A model generated the notes under the pieces. The model was not told the DNA's origin, did no database searches, and was given only the letters and a program-made list of their open reading frames with translations. This document shows positions 48,677 to 59,900 of a stretch of DNA of 64,000 nucleotides, in pieces (the stretch's first letter is position 1; every line of letters starts with the position of its first letter). Both the position numbers and the translations under genes were made by a program. Source of the DNA: an uncultured Burkholderiales bacterium (GTDB taxonomy: Bacteria > Pseudomonadota > Gammaproteobacteria > Burkholderiales > Burkholderiaceae_C); the NCBI GenBank assembly GCA_903822825.1, contig CAIJQQ010000044.1:39410-103409 (forward strand), read 5' to 3'.

Positions 48677-49579
48677 TCAAAGTACCTTTTGAGGCAGGCG
48701 GACCAGCCCACTCGACAAGGCCGTGCCCAAGAGCACCACCAGGCCGCTCCCGAGCATCCAGGGCGTGACGGTCTCGCCCAGCAGCACCACGCCATACACA
48801 ATCGCAAAGACCGGCACCATGAAGGTCACCGTGAGCGCTTTGGCGGGGCCGGTGTTTTCAATCAACTTGAAGTAAAGGATGTACGCCAGCCCAGTGCACA
48901 CGATGCCCACCGCAAGCAATGCGCCCCAGGCTTGCAGGCTGGGCAGGTGCTTTGGGTGCCACCACAAGGCGGGCAAGGCCAGCGCCAGCGCCGCACCCAT
49001 CTGGCTGCCCGTGGCCGTGACCAGCGGCGGCAGGCTGGGGACGTGCTTTTTGGTGAAGCTCGCCGACAGCGCGTAGAAAACCGTGGCCCCCAGGCAGGCC
49101 AGCACCGCCCAGAACGGGGCGATGCCCGAGTCGTTGGGCTTGAACGAGGCTTCGCCCCCAGCCAGCAAGGCCACGCCCGCAAAGCCCAGCGCCAGCCCCA
49201 AGCTGCGCGACAGACCGGGGCGGTCACCCAGCCACAGCCAGGCCACGATGGCGCCAAAGAGCGGCACGGTGGCGTTGAGGATCGACGACAGGCCCGTGCT
49301 GATGTGCATCACGGCAAAAGAGTAAAGCGCAAATGGGATGCCAGAGTTCAGCACGCCCACAAAGAAGATGGGTTTCCAGTGCTGGCGCAGCAGCGGGGCA
49401 TGGCCCCGCATGCGCAAGATGGGCCACAGAAAAAGCGCGGCAATCGTCACGCGCAAGGCGGCTGTGGGCAGTGGCCCCAGTTCTTGCGCGGCGATGCGCA
49501 TGAACAAAAACGAAGAACCCCAGATGAGGGCCAGCAGCAAGAAGTCGCGAACCCAAGGACGGGCAGGGGAGTGGGTCAT
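48677..49579 (-). CDS. EamA/DMT family transporter
   Basis: DFLLLALIWGSSFLFMRIAAQELGPLPTAALRVTIAALFL; two EamA repeats. Confidence 0.9.
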   Translation of the reverse strand: MTHSPARPWVRDFLLLALIWGSSFLFMRIAAQELGPLPTAALRVTIAALFLWPILRMRGHAPLLRQHWKPIFFVGVLNSGIPFALYSFAVMHISTGLSSILNATVPLFGAIVAWLWLGDRPGLSRSLGLALGFAGVALLAGGEASFKPNDSGIAPFWAVLACLGATVFYALSASFTKKHVPSLPPLVTATGSQMGAALALALPALWWHPKHLPSLQAWGALLAVGIVCTGLAYILYFKLIENTGPAKALTVTFMVPVFAIVYGVVLLGETVTPWMLGSGLVVLLGTALSSGLVRLPQKVL

Positions 49580-50079
49580 TGAAAGAGGTCGTGATGGCCC
49601 TCGAGCCGCAGCAGCGCACGTTTGCGTTCCAGGCCTCCGGCGTAACCGGTGAGTTGGCCCGTGCTGCCCAGCACCCGATGGCAAGGCACGATGATACTGA
49701 TCGGATTGCGCCCCACCGCCGCACCCACAGCGCGCACGGCCAGGGGCTTGTTCAACCGTGCAGCCAAGTGGCCATAACTTTGGTATGTGCCCGACGCAAT
49801 CGCTTGCAAGGCTTGCCAAACGGCTTGCTGAAAGGCTGTTCCGCGAGACAGGTCCAGCGGCAGATCGAACGCGGTTCTGCGCCCGGCAAAGTAGTCCTGC
49901 AGCTGCGCCGCAGTGGCTTGCAGCACCGGGTGGTCTGGCGCGGGCTGCCAGCCTTGCACGACCTGCGTTTGCGGGCCGTGGCGTTGCCCCTCAAACCAGA
50001 CGCCGCACAGGCCCCGGTCGCTGCAGGCGAGGATGAGTTCGCCCAAAGGGCTGCCGGTGCGGGTGGTGAATGTGCTCAT
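49576..50079 (-). CDS. ogt: Methylated-DNA--[protein]-cysteine S-methyltransferase
   Basis: NPISIIVPCHRVLGSTGQLTGYAGGLERKRALLRLEG. Confidence 0.95.
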   Translation of the reverse strand: MSTFTTRTGSPLGELILACSDRGLCGVWFEGQRHGPQTQVVQGWQPAPDHPVLQATAAQLQDYFAGRRTAFDLPLDLSRGTAFQQAVWQALQAIASGTYQSYGHLAARLNKPLAVRAVGAAVGRNPISIIVPCHRVLGSTGQLTGYAGGLERKRALLRLEGHHDLFQ

Positions 50080-51650
50080 GGCTTCTCCGGCGTGGGTAGT
50101 GATGGGGTGAGGCGTGTCCAGGCGGCCAACAGGGCGTAACTGCGAAAAGGTTGCCAGGCCTGGCCCATGTGCTCCAGCGCTTGGGTGGGCCGCGCCTCAG
50201 CACGCACCCCCAGTGCGTTTTGCAGGGCCACGTCCTGCACCGGCCAGGCGTCCTCCCAGTGCAGGGTGCGCATGGTCAAGTAATGGGCTGTCCAAGGGCC
50301 GATGCCGGGCAGGGCTTGCAGGGCGCTCAAGGTGGCGGCGACATCGCTGCCGGGTGCCAGGTGCAGTTGACCGCTGTCGACGGCCCGCGCCAGGGACTGG
50401 ATGGCGCGTTGGCGCTGGCGCACGATACCCAAGCTGCCCATTAGGGCGGCGTTTTCCTCGCGGGCCACGGTCGCCGCATCGGGGAAATGCCGATTCAGTT
50501 CAGGCCAGGGTGTCTGGCAGGGCAGGCCCAAGGCCTGCACCAGGCGCTCGCCCAGCGTGCGGGCGGCTTTGACGGTGATCTGTTGCCCGAGCACGGCGCG
50601 CACGGCCAGCTCAAAGCTGTCCAGCCCACCCGGGATGCGGATGCCGTGGGCCTGCGCAAAGTGGTGCCCAAGCACCGCATGCACGGCAGCCGGGTCGGCG
50701 TCCAGATCCAGCCACTGGCGCACCTGGGCCACCAACTCGGGTAGCACCGGCAAAAGGCTGGCGCTCGCTTGCAGCTGCACATGGGGCGAATCCGGCACCC
50801 AACCGACCACGATCCAGCCCGTGAGCGAAGTTGGCTGCGATGTCTTTGGATGCCAACGCACCGTTCTGTGCAGCTGGGCCTGCGTGCCTTCGCCTGTCCA
50901 GAGTTCAACACCTGGCAGCGAGCGGCTTTGCAAAAAGGCCCAGAGGTGTTCGCGCTGCAAGGGGGGGCGGTAGGCCAGCCGCAGTGTCACAGGTGCCCCG
51001 GGGTCGCGTGCCTTGGGACGCAGCTGGCGGGGCGTCAGCTGGTAATGCTGGGCAAAGCTGGCATTCATGCGCCGTGTCGAGCCAAAGCCGCTGAGGTGGG
51101 CGATCTCTGACGTGGGCAAGGGGCTGTCGTGCAGCCACTGTTTGGCGTGCAGCAGCCGCTGGGTCTGCAAATACTGCAAGGGTGAGACCTGCCAGTGCGT
51201 TTCAAACACGCGGCGCAGGTGCCGGTCGCTCACGCCCAATTGGGCGGCCAGTGTGGTCATGGCTGGCGCTTTGCCGCCTTGACGCAAAGCCTGGTCGAGG
51301 AGGCGGGCTGCCGCTTGCGCCAGGATGGCGCTGGCATCGGTGGTGGACCACCAGCGCTGGGCCGGAGCCAGTTCGGGGCGGCACTTGAGGCAAGGCCGGA
51401 AACCCGCTGCCTCGGCCTGGGTGGGTGTTTCAAAGAAGCGGCAGTTTTTTGGCAGAGGCAAACGCACCCGGCACACGGGACGGCAGTAAATGCCTGTGGA
51501 GCGCACCCCCATGAAGAACAGTCCGTCAAAGCGGGCATCCTTGTCCTGGAAGGCGCGGTAGCAGCGCTCTTCGTCGACGGGCTGACCGTACAGAAAAAGT
51601 TCCTGAGGGATGTGCATGTGGGGCATGTTAGTCGCAAAAAACGAAGGCAT
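50076..51650 (-). CDS. Ada metal-binding/AraC + AlkA DNA-3-methyladenine glycosylase fusion
   Basis: RCYRAFQDKDARFDGLFFMGVRSTGIYCRPVCRVR (Ada domain), AraC HTH, ALPGIGPWTAHYLTMRTL (HhH-GPD). Confidence 0.93.
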   Translation of the reverse strand: MPSFFATNMPHMHIPQELFLYGQPVDEERCYRAFQDKDARFDGLFFMGVRSTGIYCRPVCRVRLPLPKNCRFFETPTQAEAAGFRPCLKCRPELAPAQRWWSTTDASAILAQAAARLLDQALRQGGKAPAMTTLAAQLGVSDRHLRRVFETHWQVSPLQYLQTQRLLHAKQWLHDSPLPTSEIAHLSGFGSTRRMNASFAQHYQLTPRQLRPKARDPGAPVTLRLAYRPPLQREHLWAFLQSRSLPGVELWTGEGTQAQLHRTVRWHPKTSQPTSLTGWIVVGWVPDSPHVQLQASASLLPVLPELVAQVRQWLDLDADPAAVHAVLGHHFAQAHGIRIPGGLDSFELAVRAVLGQQITVKAARTLGERLVQALGLPCQTPWPELNRHFPDAATVAREENAALMGSLGIVRQRQRAIQSLARAVDSGQLHLAPGSDVAATLSALQALPGIGPWTAHYLTMRTLHWEDAWPVQDVALQNALGVRAEARPTQALEHMGQAWQPFRSYALLAAWTRLTPSLPTPEKP

Positions 51651-51751
51651 GAGCCGTTTTCGGACATGCGGTTTCGAGCCTGTTTAGGAATGTTGGGCCG
51701 TCATTGACACCTACAATTGGCACTCATTCCTTGAGCACAAATGGGTTTCAC

Positions 51752-53155
51752 ATGCAAGTCACTGCCTCCATCTTCAAAGCCTACGACATCCGCGGTGTGG
51801 TGCCGTCCACGCTCAACGAGACGCTCGCCGAAGGCTTGGGCATGGCGTTTGGCACGCGCGCCCTGGCCGAAGGCCAAAAAACCGTGGCTGTGGGCCGCGA
51901 TGGGCGCCTGAGCGGCCCCGCGCTGTCGGCCGCGCTCATTCGCGGTCTGGTGGCGGCAGGCGTGCGCGTCATCGACGTGGGCCTGTGCACCACGCCCATG
52001 CTTTATTTCGCGGCCAACACCGCGTGCCAAAGCGGCATCCAGGTCACCGGAAGCCACAACCCCAAGGACTACAACGGCTTCAAGATGGTCTTGGCCGGGC
52101 GCGCCATTTACGGCGACGAGATCCAGGCCTTGCGCCAGACGATGGAAGCCGAGTCCTGGCTTTTGCAAGCGGGCGGCAGCGTCGAGCACCTGGACGTGCT
52201 GGCCGACTACACGCAGCGCATCGTGGGCGATGTCAAGCTCTCGCGCCCCATGAAGGTGGTGATCGATTCGGGCAACGGCATTGCCGGGGCCTCGGCACCG
52301 GGCATCTTCCGGGCGCTGGGCTGCGAGGTGATCGAGTTGTTCAGTGAAGTCGACGGCGAGTTCCCCAACCACCACCCCGACCCCAGCAAGCCTGAAAACC
52401 TGCAGGACCTGATCCGCACCCTGCAAAGTACCGATGCCGAACTGGGCCTGGCGTTTGACGGCGACGGCGACCGGTTGGGCATTGTGACCAAAGACGGCCA
52501 CAACATCTACCCCGACCGCCAGATGCAGCTCTTTGCCCAAGACGTGCTCACGCGCGTGCCCGGCGGCACCATCTTGTTTGATGTCAAGTGCTCGCAGCGC
52601 TTGGCCCCGGCCATCGAGGCGGCGGGTGGCCAAGCCCTGATGTTCAAGACCGGCCACTCCCTCATCAAGGCCAAGATGAAAGAAGTCGAGGCCGCAGGCG
52701 GCAAAGCCCCGCTGGGCGGCGAGATGAGTGGCCACATCTTTTTCAAGGAGCGCTGGTACGGCTTTGATGACGGCACCTACGCGGGTGCCCGCTTGCTCGA
52801 GATCGTGAGCCGTAGCCCAGACGCCAACGTGGTGCTCAATGCGCTGCCCAGCAGCTTCAGCACACCCGAGCTGAACGTGGCCTGCGCTGAGGGCGAGCCG
52901 CACACCGTGACCCGCGCCTTGCAGGCCAAAGCCGCGCACGCATTTTCTGCCCCGGCCCGGGTCTCTGACATCGACGGTCTGCGTGTGGACTGGCCCGATG
53001 GCTTTGGCCTGATCCGCGCGTCCAACACCACGCCCGTGCTGGTGCTGCGCTTTGAAGGCCAGACCGAAGCGGCCTTGCACCGCATCGAAGCCAACATGCT
53101 GGCGCTGCTGCGCGAAGTCAAACCCGATGCCCAAGTGGGCGCATCGGCCCACTGA
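51752..53155 (+). CDS. manB: Phosphomannomutase/phosphoglucomutase
   Basis: SIFKAYDIRGVVPSTLNE; VTGSHNPKDYNGFKMVL; FDGDGDRLGIV. Confidence 0.94.
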   Translation: MQVTASIFKAYDIRGVVPSTLNETLAEGLGMAFGTRALAEGQKTVAVGRDGRLSGPALSAALIRGLVAAGVRVIDVGLCTTPMLYFAANTACQSGIQVTGSHNPKDYNGFKMVLAGRAIYGDEIQALRQTMEAESWLLQAGGSVEHLDVLADYTQRIVGDVKLSRPMKVVIDSGNGIAGASAPGIFRALGCEVIELFSEVDGEFPNHHPDPSKPENLQDLIRTLQSTDAELGLAFDGDGDRLGIVTKDGHNIYPDRQMQLFAQDVLTRVPGGTILFDVKCSQRLAPAIEAAGGQALMFKTGHSLIKAKMKEVEAAGGKAPLGGEMSGHIFFKERWYGFDDGTYAGARLLEIVSRSPDANVVLNALPSSFSTPELNVACAEGEPHTVTRALQAKAAHAFSAPARVSDIDGLRVDWPDGFGLIRASNTTPVLVLRFEGQTEAALHRIEANMLALLREVKPDAQVGASAH

Positions 53156-53162
53156 CCAGGCC

Positions 53163-54449
53163 ATGCCAGGTTTGAGCCACGCGGTTTACAACGGGCTCGT
53201 TTGGGCGGCGCAGCCCCTGCTCCTGCGAAAGCTGGCGCGTCGTGCGGTGGCCGAACCGGGTTATGGCGTTGCTGTGGCTGAGCGGTTTGGCCACTACCCA
53301 CAGCCGCCTGAAACAGCCACTGAACTCGTCTGGGTGCATGCGGTGTCGCTCGGCGAGTCGCGGGCCGCAGGCTTGTTGATCCAGGCTTTGCGCGAAGCTG
53401 TGCCGGGTGTTCGCATTTTGCTCACCCACGGCACGGCCACTGGCCGCGCCGAAGGCCAGCGCCTTTTGCGAGCAGGGGATGTACAGGTCTGGCAACCCTG
53501 GGACACCCCCGCTGCGGTGCGGCGCTTTTTGCGGCATTTCCGCCCCCGTGCTGGCCTCTTGATGGAGACCGAAGTCTGGCCCAACCTGGTGCTGCAAAGC
53601 CGCGCTGAGGGTGTGCCGATGGCGCTGGTGAACGCCCGCATGAGCGAGAAGTCACTGCATTCTGCTTTGCGCTGGGCCAGCCTGATGCGGCCAACCTACG
53701 GCGCTTTGTCCGCCGTCTGGGCGCAGACCGAGGCCGATGCCGAACGGCTGCGCGCTTTGAGCGCCACGGTGCAGGCCATCACGGGCAACCTCAAGTTCGA
53801 TGCGCAGCCCGACGGCGCGCAGTGCGCGCAGGCTCTGGCCTGGCGCGCGGGTTGGCAGCGGCCTGTGCTGATGCTGGCCAGCAGCCGCGAGGGTGAAGAA
53901 GCGCAATGGCTTGAAGCGGTGCGCGCCTTGCCCGAGGCCCTGCGTTCGGTCCAATGGCTGATCGTGCCGCGCCACCCACAGCGGGTGGATGGGGTGGAGC
54001 GCTTGTTCGTCGAGGCGGGCCTCACGGTGTCGCGCCGCAGCAGGTGGTCAGTGGACGGCCCACTGGGCACCGCAATTCAGTCCGATGTCTGGTTGGGCGA
54101 CAGCCTGGGCGAGATGGCGCTTTACTACAGCCTGGCCGACGCGGCCTTGCTGGGGGGCAGCTTTGCGCCTTGGGGTGGCCAGAACCTGATCGAGGCCGCT
54201 GCCTGTGCCTGCCCGTTGTTCATGGGGCCGCACACCTTCAACTTTGCCGAAGTGGCGCAGCAAGCCGTGGCCGAAGGGGCCGCCCGGCGCGTGCCGGACA
54301 TGGCGCAGGCGTTGCAGCAAGCTTGCGCTGCCGTGGCAGACGCTGGGGCCATGCAAGCGTGGCGAACGCAGGCTTTGTCGTTCACACAAGCGCACAAGGG
54401 CGCAGCCCGGCGCGTGGTCGCGCTGGTGCAGGAATTGTCGGGTTTGTAG
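53163..54449 (+). CDS. waaA: 3-deoxy-D-manno-octulosonic acid transferase
   Basis: LVWVHAVSLGESRAAGLLIQALRE; GLLMETEVWPNLVLQSRAEGVPMALVNARMSEKS; GGSFAPWGGQNLIEAAACACPLFMGPHTFNF. Confidence 0.95.
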   Translation: MPGLSHAVYNGLVWAAQPLLLRKLARRAVAEPGYGVAVAERFGHYPQPPETATELVWVHAVSLGESRAAGLLIQALREAVPGVRILLTHGTATGRAEGQRLLRAGDVQVWQPWDTPAAVRRFLRHFRPRAGLLMETEVWPNLVLQSRAEGVPMALVNARMSEKSLHSALRWASLMRPTYGALSAVWAQTEADAERLRALSATVQAITGNLKFDAQPDGAQCAQALAWRAGWQRPVLMLASSREGEEAQWLEAVRALPEALRSVQWLIVPRHPQRVDGVERLFVEAGLTVSRRSRWSVDGPLGTAIQSDVWLGDSLGEMALYYSLADAALLGGSFAPWGGQNLIEAAACACPLFMGPHTFNFAEVAQQAVAEGAARRVPDMAQALQQACAAVADAGAMQAWRTQALSFTQAHKGAARRVVALVQELSGL

Positions 54450-54477
54450 GCGCGCGGCCCTGCGGCAAAGTGGATCT

Positions 54478-54562
54478 TGTAGGAGCCGCACCCTCGCGGC
54501 GATGCGGCCCATGCAGGCCGCGAGCTTCATCCCACCATCGGCCCGAGGGCGGGCCTCCTACC
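54478..54562. repeat. REP-like inverted pair between convergent waaA and tolC
   Basis: TGTAGGAGCCGCACCCTCGCGGCGATG ... CATCGGCCCGAGGGCGGGCCTCCTAC. Confidence 0.75.
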
Positions 54563-54569
54563 GCAGCGC

Positions 54570-55934
54570 TCAGGGCGCCAGCAGGCTGTTGATGTTGGCC
54601 ATGTCTTCGGCCTTGAGCACGCCTGCGGCCTGGCGCAGCTTGAGCTGGCCGACCAACACGTCGTAACGGGCTTTGGCCAAATCGCGTTTGGTTTGGTAGA
54701 GCTGGCTTTGGCTGTTGAGCACGTCGATGTTGATGCGCACACCCACTTGGTAACCCAGCTTGTTGGCATCCAATGCCACTTGGCTGGAGCTTTCAGCCGC
54801 TTCGTAGGCCTTGACCTGGCCGAGACCCGATTGCAGGCCCAGGAATGCTGTGCGGGTGGCCTGGGCCACTTGTCGCTGCGCGCCTTCAAAGTCGATGCGG
54901 GCTTTTTCCTCGAGGGCCACGGTCTCGCGCAAGCGGTTTTGGGTGGCCAGACCTGCAAACAAAGGCAGGTTCAAGCTCAACCCCGCGCTGGACACGGTGA
55001 CTTGGTTGGAGTTGCTGCCCAGGTTGGTGGTGGACGTGCCGTTCAGGTTCTTTTGGACGTTGTAGCCGAGCGTCAAATCGACGGTGGGTTTGTGGCCGGC
55101 CATGGCTTTTTCGGACTCCAGCTTGGCAATGTCCAGGTTGGCCTTGGCCAACAAGATGCTGGGGTGGGCTTGCTCGCTTTGGACGATCCAGCCGTCAACG
55201 CCATTGGCTTCGACGCCAGGCAGGGTCGTGTTGAGTTTCAGGCGCAGCGGCGTGAGGCCGTTTTTGCCGACCAACAATTCGAGCGCGACTTTTTTCACAC
55301 GCAGGTCATTGTCGGCCGCGATTTCTTGGGCGATCACCAGGTCATAGCGCGCTTGGGCTTCGCGCGTGTCGGTGATGGTGGCGGTGCCCACTTCGAAGTT
55401 GCGCTTGGCGCTGGCCAATTGCTCGGCCACGGCGGTCTTTTGCGCTTGCACAAAGGTCAGGCTGTCTTGCGAGGCCAGCACGTCAAAGTAAGCTTGGCTC
55501 ACCCGCACGATCAGGTCCTGCTCTGCTTGGCTGAGCGAAGCCTGGGCGGCATCCAGCCCTTTTTGGCTTTGCTGGTACACCGCCAAGTTGGCTGGGCGGT
55601 ACAGCGGTTGGGTGGCGTTCACGCCCGCAGTTTGCGTCGTGTAGGCGCGGTTGGACAAGGCGGGGTTGTAGGGCGTCAGGTCAAAGTTGGAGCGCGTGGC
55701 ACCCGCCGAGAAGCCGATTTGCGGCAGCAGCTGCGCCTTGCCCTGGTCGGCTTTGGCCAGGTTGGCGTCGTATTGCGACTTGGCCGACTGGAAGCTGGCG
55801 TCATAGCCCTTGGCCAGGTTGTACAGGTCCACCAGGCTTTGCGCCTGGCTGCTGCCGGCAAAGGCCAGCGACAACACCAAGCTCAGGGGCAGTTGGCGAA
55901 ACAGGGATGAGGGGCGGGACAGCAGCATGGACAT
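54570..55934 (-). CDS. tolC: TolC family outer membrane protein
   Basis: SLVDLYNLAKGYDASFQSAKSQYDANLAKADQGKAQLLPQIGFSAGATRSN; OEP repeats. Confidence 0.94.
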   Translation of the reverse strand: MSMLLSRPSSLFRQLPLSLVLSLAFAGSSQAQSLVDLYNLAKGYDASFQSAKSQYDANLAKADQGKAQLLPQIGFSAGATRSNFDLTPYNPALSNRAYTTQTAGVNATQPLYRPANLAVYQQSQKGLDAAQASLSQAEQDLIVRVSQAYFDVLASQDSLTFVQAQKTAVAEQLASAKRNFEVGTATITDTREAQARYDLVIAQEIAADNDLRVKKVALELLVGKNGLTPLRLKLNTTLPGVEANGVDGWIVQSEQAHPSILLAKANLDIAKLESEKAMAGHKPTVDLTLGYNVQKNLNGTSTTNLGSNSNQVTVSSAGLSLNLPLFAGLATQNRLRETVALEEKARIDFEGAQRQVAQATRTAFLGLQSGLGQVKAYEAAESSSQVALDANKLGYQVGVRINIDVLNSQSQLYQTKRDLAKARYDVLVGQLKLRQAAGVLKAEDMANINSLLAP

Positions 55935-55972
55935 CTTTCTTGTAAACCTGAAAAAAGCTCAGTGATTGGAGC

Positions 55973-56302
55973 TCAATAAACGGGAATCTGGGGGTCGACC
56001 TGCGCCGACCAAGCGTGGATGCCGCCTGCGACATTCACCACTTCGTAGCCGTGACCGGCCAGAAAGTGGGCCACTTGCATGCTGCGGCCACCGTGGTGAC
56101 ACAGGCAGGCGATGGGTCGGGTGCGGTCCAGTTCGTCCAGCCGCGCCGGGATGGTTTGCATGGGCATGTGCAGCAAGTCCAACTCGGGTGCGGTGGCGCT
56201 GGCGGTTTGCAGCTCCCAGTCTTCACGTACGTCCAGCAACACCGGGCGTTGCGCCTGGGCGCTGGCCCACTGCACCAATTGAGAGGGGTTGATTTGATGC
56301 AT
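55973..56302 (-). CDS. Rhodanese-like domain protein
   Basis: PVLLDVREDWELQTA; RPIACLCHHGGRSMQVAHFLAGHGYEVVNVAGGIHAWS. Confidence 0.94.
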   Translation of the reverse strand: MHQINPSQLVQWASAQAQRPVLLDVREDWELQTASATAPELDLLHMPMQTIPARLDELDRTRPIACLCHHGGRSMQVAHFLAGHGYEVVNVAGGIHAWSAQVDPQIPVY

Positions 56303-56305
56303 GGT

Positions 56306-56959
56306 TCAGAAAGAGAAATGTGATGGCTCGGCAAAGCCGCTCAATCGGGCGGTGTTCGCGTCCCAGGGCTGGGTGGTGGCGAAGGCGTTGTCGCTGGTGC
56401 GGGTCACCACGGTGGCGCGCATCATGGGCTCGTGGCCCACGATGGCGACCAAACGACCGCCCACTTTGAGTTGGGCCAGCAGGGTTTGCGGCACTTCGGC
56501 CACCGAGCCTGACAGCAAAATGGCGTCAAACGGGCCGTCAGCGGCAGAGCCTTGGCTCCCGTTGGCGTTGCGCACGGTGACGTTGTTCACGCCGGCTTTG
56601 TAGAGGTTCTTTTGAGCTTGCGCGGCAAGATCAGCGTCCAGTTCCAGGCTCAGCACACTGTCGGCCTGGTGGGCCAGCAGCGCGGCCATGAAGCCCGAGC
56701 CGGTGCCCACTTCGAGGACTTTGTCGGTTTTTTGAAGGGCCAGGTCTTGCAGCAAGCGCGCTTGCACGCGGGGGGCCAGCATGACTCGGCCCTTGCCCAG
56801 GGGGATTTCCATGTCGACAAAGGCCAGGGCCTTGTGGGCCAGGGGCACGAAGTCTTCGCGGCGAACGACCGACAACAAGGCCAGCACCTGAGGGTCCAAG
56901 ACCTCCCAGGGGCGAATCTGCTGTTCGATCATGTTGAAGCGGGCTTGGTTCATGTCCAT
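56306..56959 (-). CDS. pcm: Protein-L-isoaspartate O-methyltransferase family protein
   Basis: MDMNQARFNMIEQQIRPWEVLDPQVLALLSVVRREDFVP; VLEVGTGSGFMAALLAH. Confidence 0.92.
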   Translation of the reverse strand: MDMNQARFNMIEQQIRPWEVLDPQVLALLSVVRREDFVPLAHKALAFVDMEIPLGKGRVMLAPRVQARLLQDLALQKTDKVLEVGTGSGFMAALLAHQADSVLSLELDADLAAQAQKNLYKAGVNNVTVRNANGSQGSAADGPFDAILLSGSVAEVPQTLLAQLKVGGRLVAIVGHEPMMRATVVTRTSDNAFATTQPWDANTARLSGFAEPSHFSF

Positions 56960-56997
56960 GTTTGACTCTGAGGGGAAATTGGGAAGTGGGCCCGATT

Positions 56998-59900
56998 TTA
57001 CTGTCGGGGGGATGCGTCGGGGTGGCTGGCTGGCGCAGGTGCAGATGTCAGGCCCATTTTGCGTCGCACCCATTGCGCCAGGTCATCCATGTAGCAGTAC
57101 ACCACGGGCACCACCACCAGCGTCAGCAGTGACGAGGTGATGACCCCGCCGATCACAGCCTGGCCCATGGGGGCACGTTGTTCTGAGCCCTCGGTCAGGG
57201 CAAAAGCCAGCGGCACCATGCCAAAAATCATGGCCAAAGTGGTCATCAAGATGGGGCGCAGTCGCACCCGGGCGGCCAGCAGCAGCGCTTCATTGCGTTC
57301 CATGCCATCCTCGCGGGCGCGGATGGCAAAGTCCACCAGCAAGATGGCGTTCTTGGTCACCAGGCCCATCAGCATGATCACGCCGATGATCGAGAACATC
57401 GACAAAGTGGAGCGGAAGGCCATCAAGGCCAACACCACGCCGATCAGGGTCAGGGGCAGGGCGGTCATCAGGGCCAGCGGCTGCAAAAAACTCTTGAACT
57501 GGCTGGCCAGGATCATGTAGATGAAGATCACGGCCATGGCCAATGCCGAAATGGCGTAGCCAAAGGACTCGGCCATGTTCTTGGTCGAGCCACCAAACTG
57601 GTAGCGGTAACCCGGGGGCAATTGGATGCTGTCCATGGTCTTGCGAACGTCGGCGGAAATTTCACCCGCAGCCCGCCCATAGGCATTGGCGTTGATGGCC
57701 ACTTCACGCAGCAGGTCGCGGCGGTTGATCTGGTTGGAGCCCGAGGATTCGGTGACTTTGGCCACTTGGCCCAGTCGGACTGTGCGCTGCGCGCCATCGA
57801 CCGCAGAGGTCACAGCAAAAGGCAGGCGTTCCAGGTCTTGCGGGGCGTTGCGACTTTCGGGGGCCAGGCGCACATTCACGTCATAGGTCTGGTCATCGGG
57901 TGCACGCCAGTTGCCCACGGTTTGCCCGGCCACCAGGGTGCGCAAGGGGCCAGCCAGCTGGCCTGTGCCCAGCCCCAGGTCAGCGGCCGAGGCGCGCTGC
58001 ACCTCCACACGCAAGGTGGGTTTGTTGGCTTTCACGCTGGAGTCCAGGTCCACGAGGCCAGGGATGCTGCGGACCTTCTCCATGACCTGACGGGCCAGCC
58101 GCTCGAGTTCGCGTTGGTCTGGGCCTTGCAGTGAAAACTCGATCTGTTTGTTGCCACCGACCGAGTCCAGCAAACCGGCATGCGTGACCGTGACGCCCGG
58201 CACCCTGGCCAGGCGATCGCGCAACGCAGCAGACATCTGGTCCACATTGCGGCTGCGTTGTTTGCGGTCGATCAGCCGCACGTAGATGCTGGTGCTGTTT
58301 TTGCCCAAGGCATTGCCTGTGTTGAGCGTGGCCAGGGTGTACCTGACCTCGGGGAACTCGCGGATGATGGCTTCCACTTGGCGCGTTTTGGCTTCGGTCG
58401 CCTCGATCGAGCTGCCGACAGGCGTCTGGAAATTCACGTAGGTTTCTGAGAAGTCGGCCTTGGGCACGAACTCGGTGCCGACAAAGCGGACCATGAAAAT
58501 GCTCAACACAAAGATGCCAATGGCCAGGAGCACCGTCTTGCGTTTGTGCACCAAAGACCAAGCCAGGATGGTCTGGTAACCCTCGGCCAGCCGCTCGGTG
58601 GACTGGTCAAACCAATGCGTGACTCGCCCAATGGTCTTGTCGTAGAACGTGACTGGCGCGTGCTGCTTGCCGTGGGCCTCGATGCTCGGGTCGTGCCAGA
58701 TGCTCGAGAGCATCGGGTCGAGCGTGAAGCTGACGAACATTGAAATCATCACGGCTGCAACGATGGTGATGCCGAACTCGTGGAAGAACTTGCCGATGAT
58801 GCCTTCCATGAAGCCAATGGGCAAAAACACCGCCACGATGGACAAGGTGGTGGCCAGCACGGCCAGACCGATTTCTTGTGTGCCGTCGAGCGATGCGTTG
58901 TATGCGTCCTTGCCCATCTGCACATGGCGCACGATGTTCTCGCGCACCACGATGGCGTCGTCGATCAAGAGGCCCACGCACAGGCTCAGGGCCATCAGCG
59001 TGACCATGTTGATGGTGAAACCGAACATCTGCATGAACATGAACGTGCCGATGATCGAGATCGGCAGCGTCAGGCCCGTGATAACGGTCGAGCGCCAGGA
59101 GTTGAGGAACAAGAACACGATCAGCACCGTCAGCGCAGCGCCCTCGATCAGGGTGCGGCGCACGTTGTCCACCGCCACGCGGATGGGACGAGAGCCATCG
59201 GCGATGGGCTCAAGGCGGATGCCGGGCGGCACTTGACCCTTCATCTCGGCGAGGGTCTTGACCAAGCCGTCGATCACGTCGATGGTGTTTTCGTCCTGCG
59301 CCTTCTGAATGGCCAGCAGCAGCGTGCGCTGGCCGTTGTACAGGGCCAAGGTCTCGATCTCTTGCGCGCCATCCTGCACACGCGCCACCTGCGACAGGCG
59401 AATCGAAGTGCTGCCTTTGCGGGCCACGATGATCCGGCCAAAGTCTTCGGGCCTGAGCATGCGCGACTCGACTTGCACCATGCGCTCTTGCTCGATGGAG
59501 CGGATCGCTCCCACGGGCAAGTCCTGGTTTTCGTTGCGCACCGCATTGACCACTTGGTCAGCGGTCACGCCCAGCGCTTCCATGGCGTCGGGCAAAAGGT
59601 ACAGGTTGATCTCGCGGCGTGTGCCTCCCACCAGCGTGACCGAGCCCACGCCGCGCACATTTTCGAGCCGTTTTTTGAGCACCTGCTCGGACCAGTTGGT
59701 CAGCTCCACACCGCTGGGTGCCTTGCCGTTGACAGCTTCGGGCACCACCGCCAGCGACCAGATGGACCGGGCCGAGGGGTCAAACCGCAGGACGCGGGGC
59801 TCCTTGACTTCGGTGCGCAGGTTGGGCCGGATGGCGGCCACTTTTTCACGCACGTCTTCGGCCGCCTTGCGCCCATCTATTTGAAGCTGAAACTCGATCA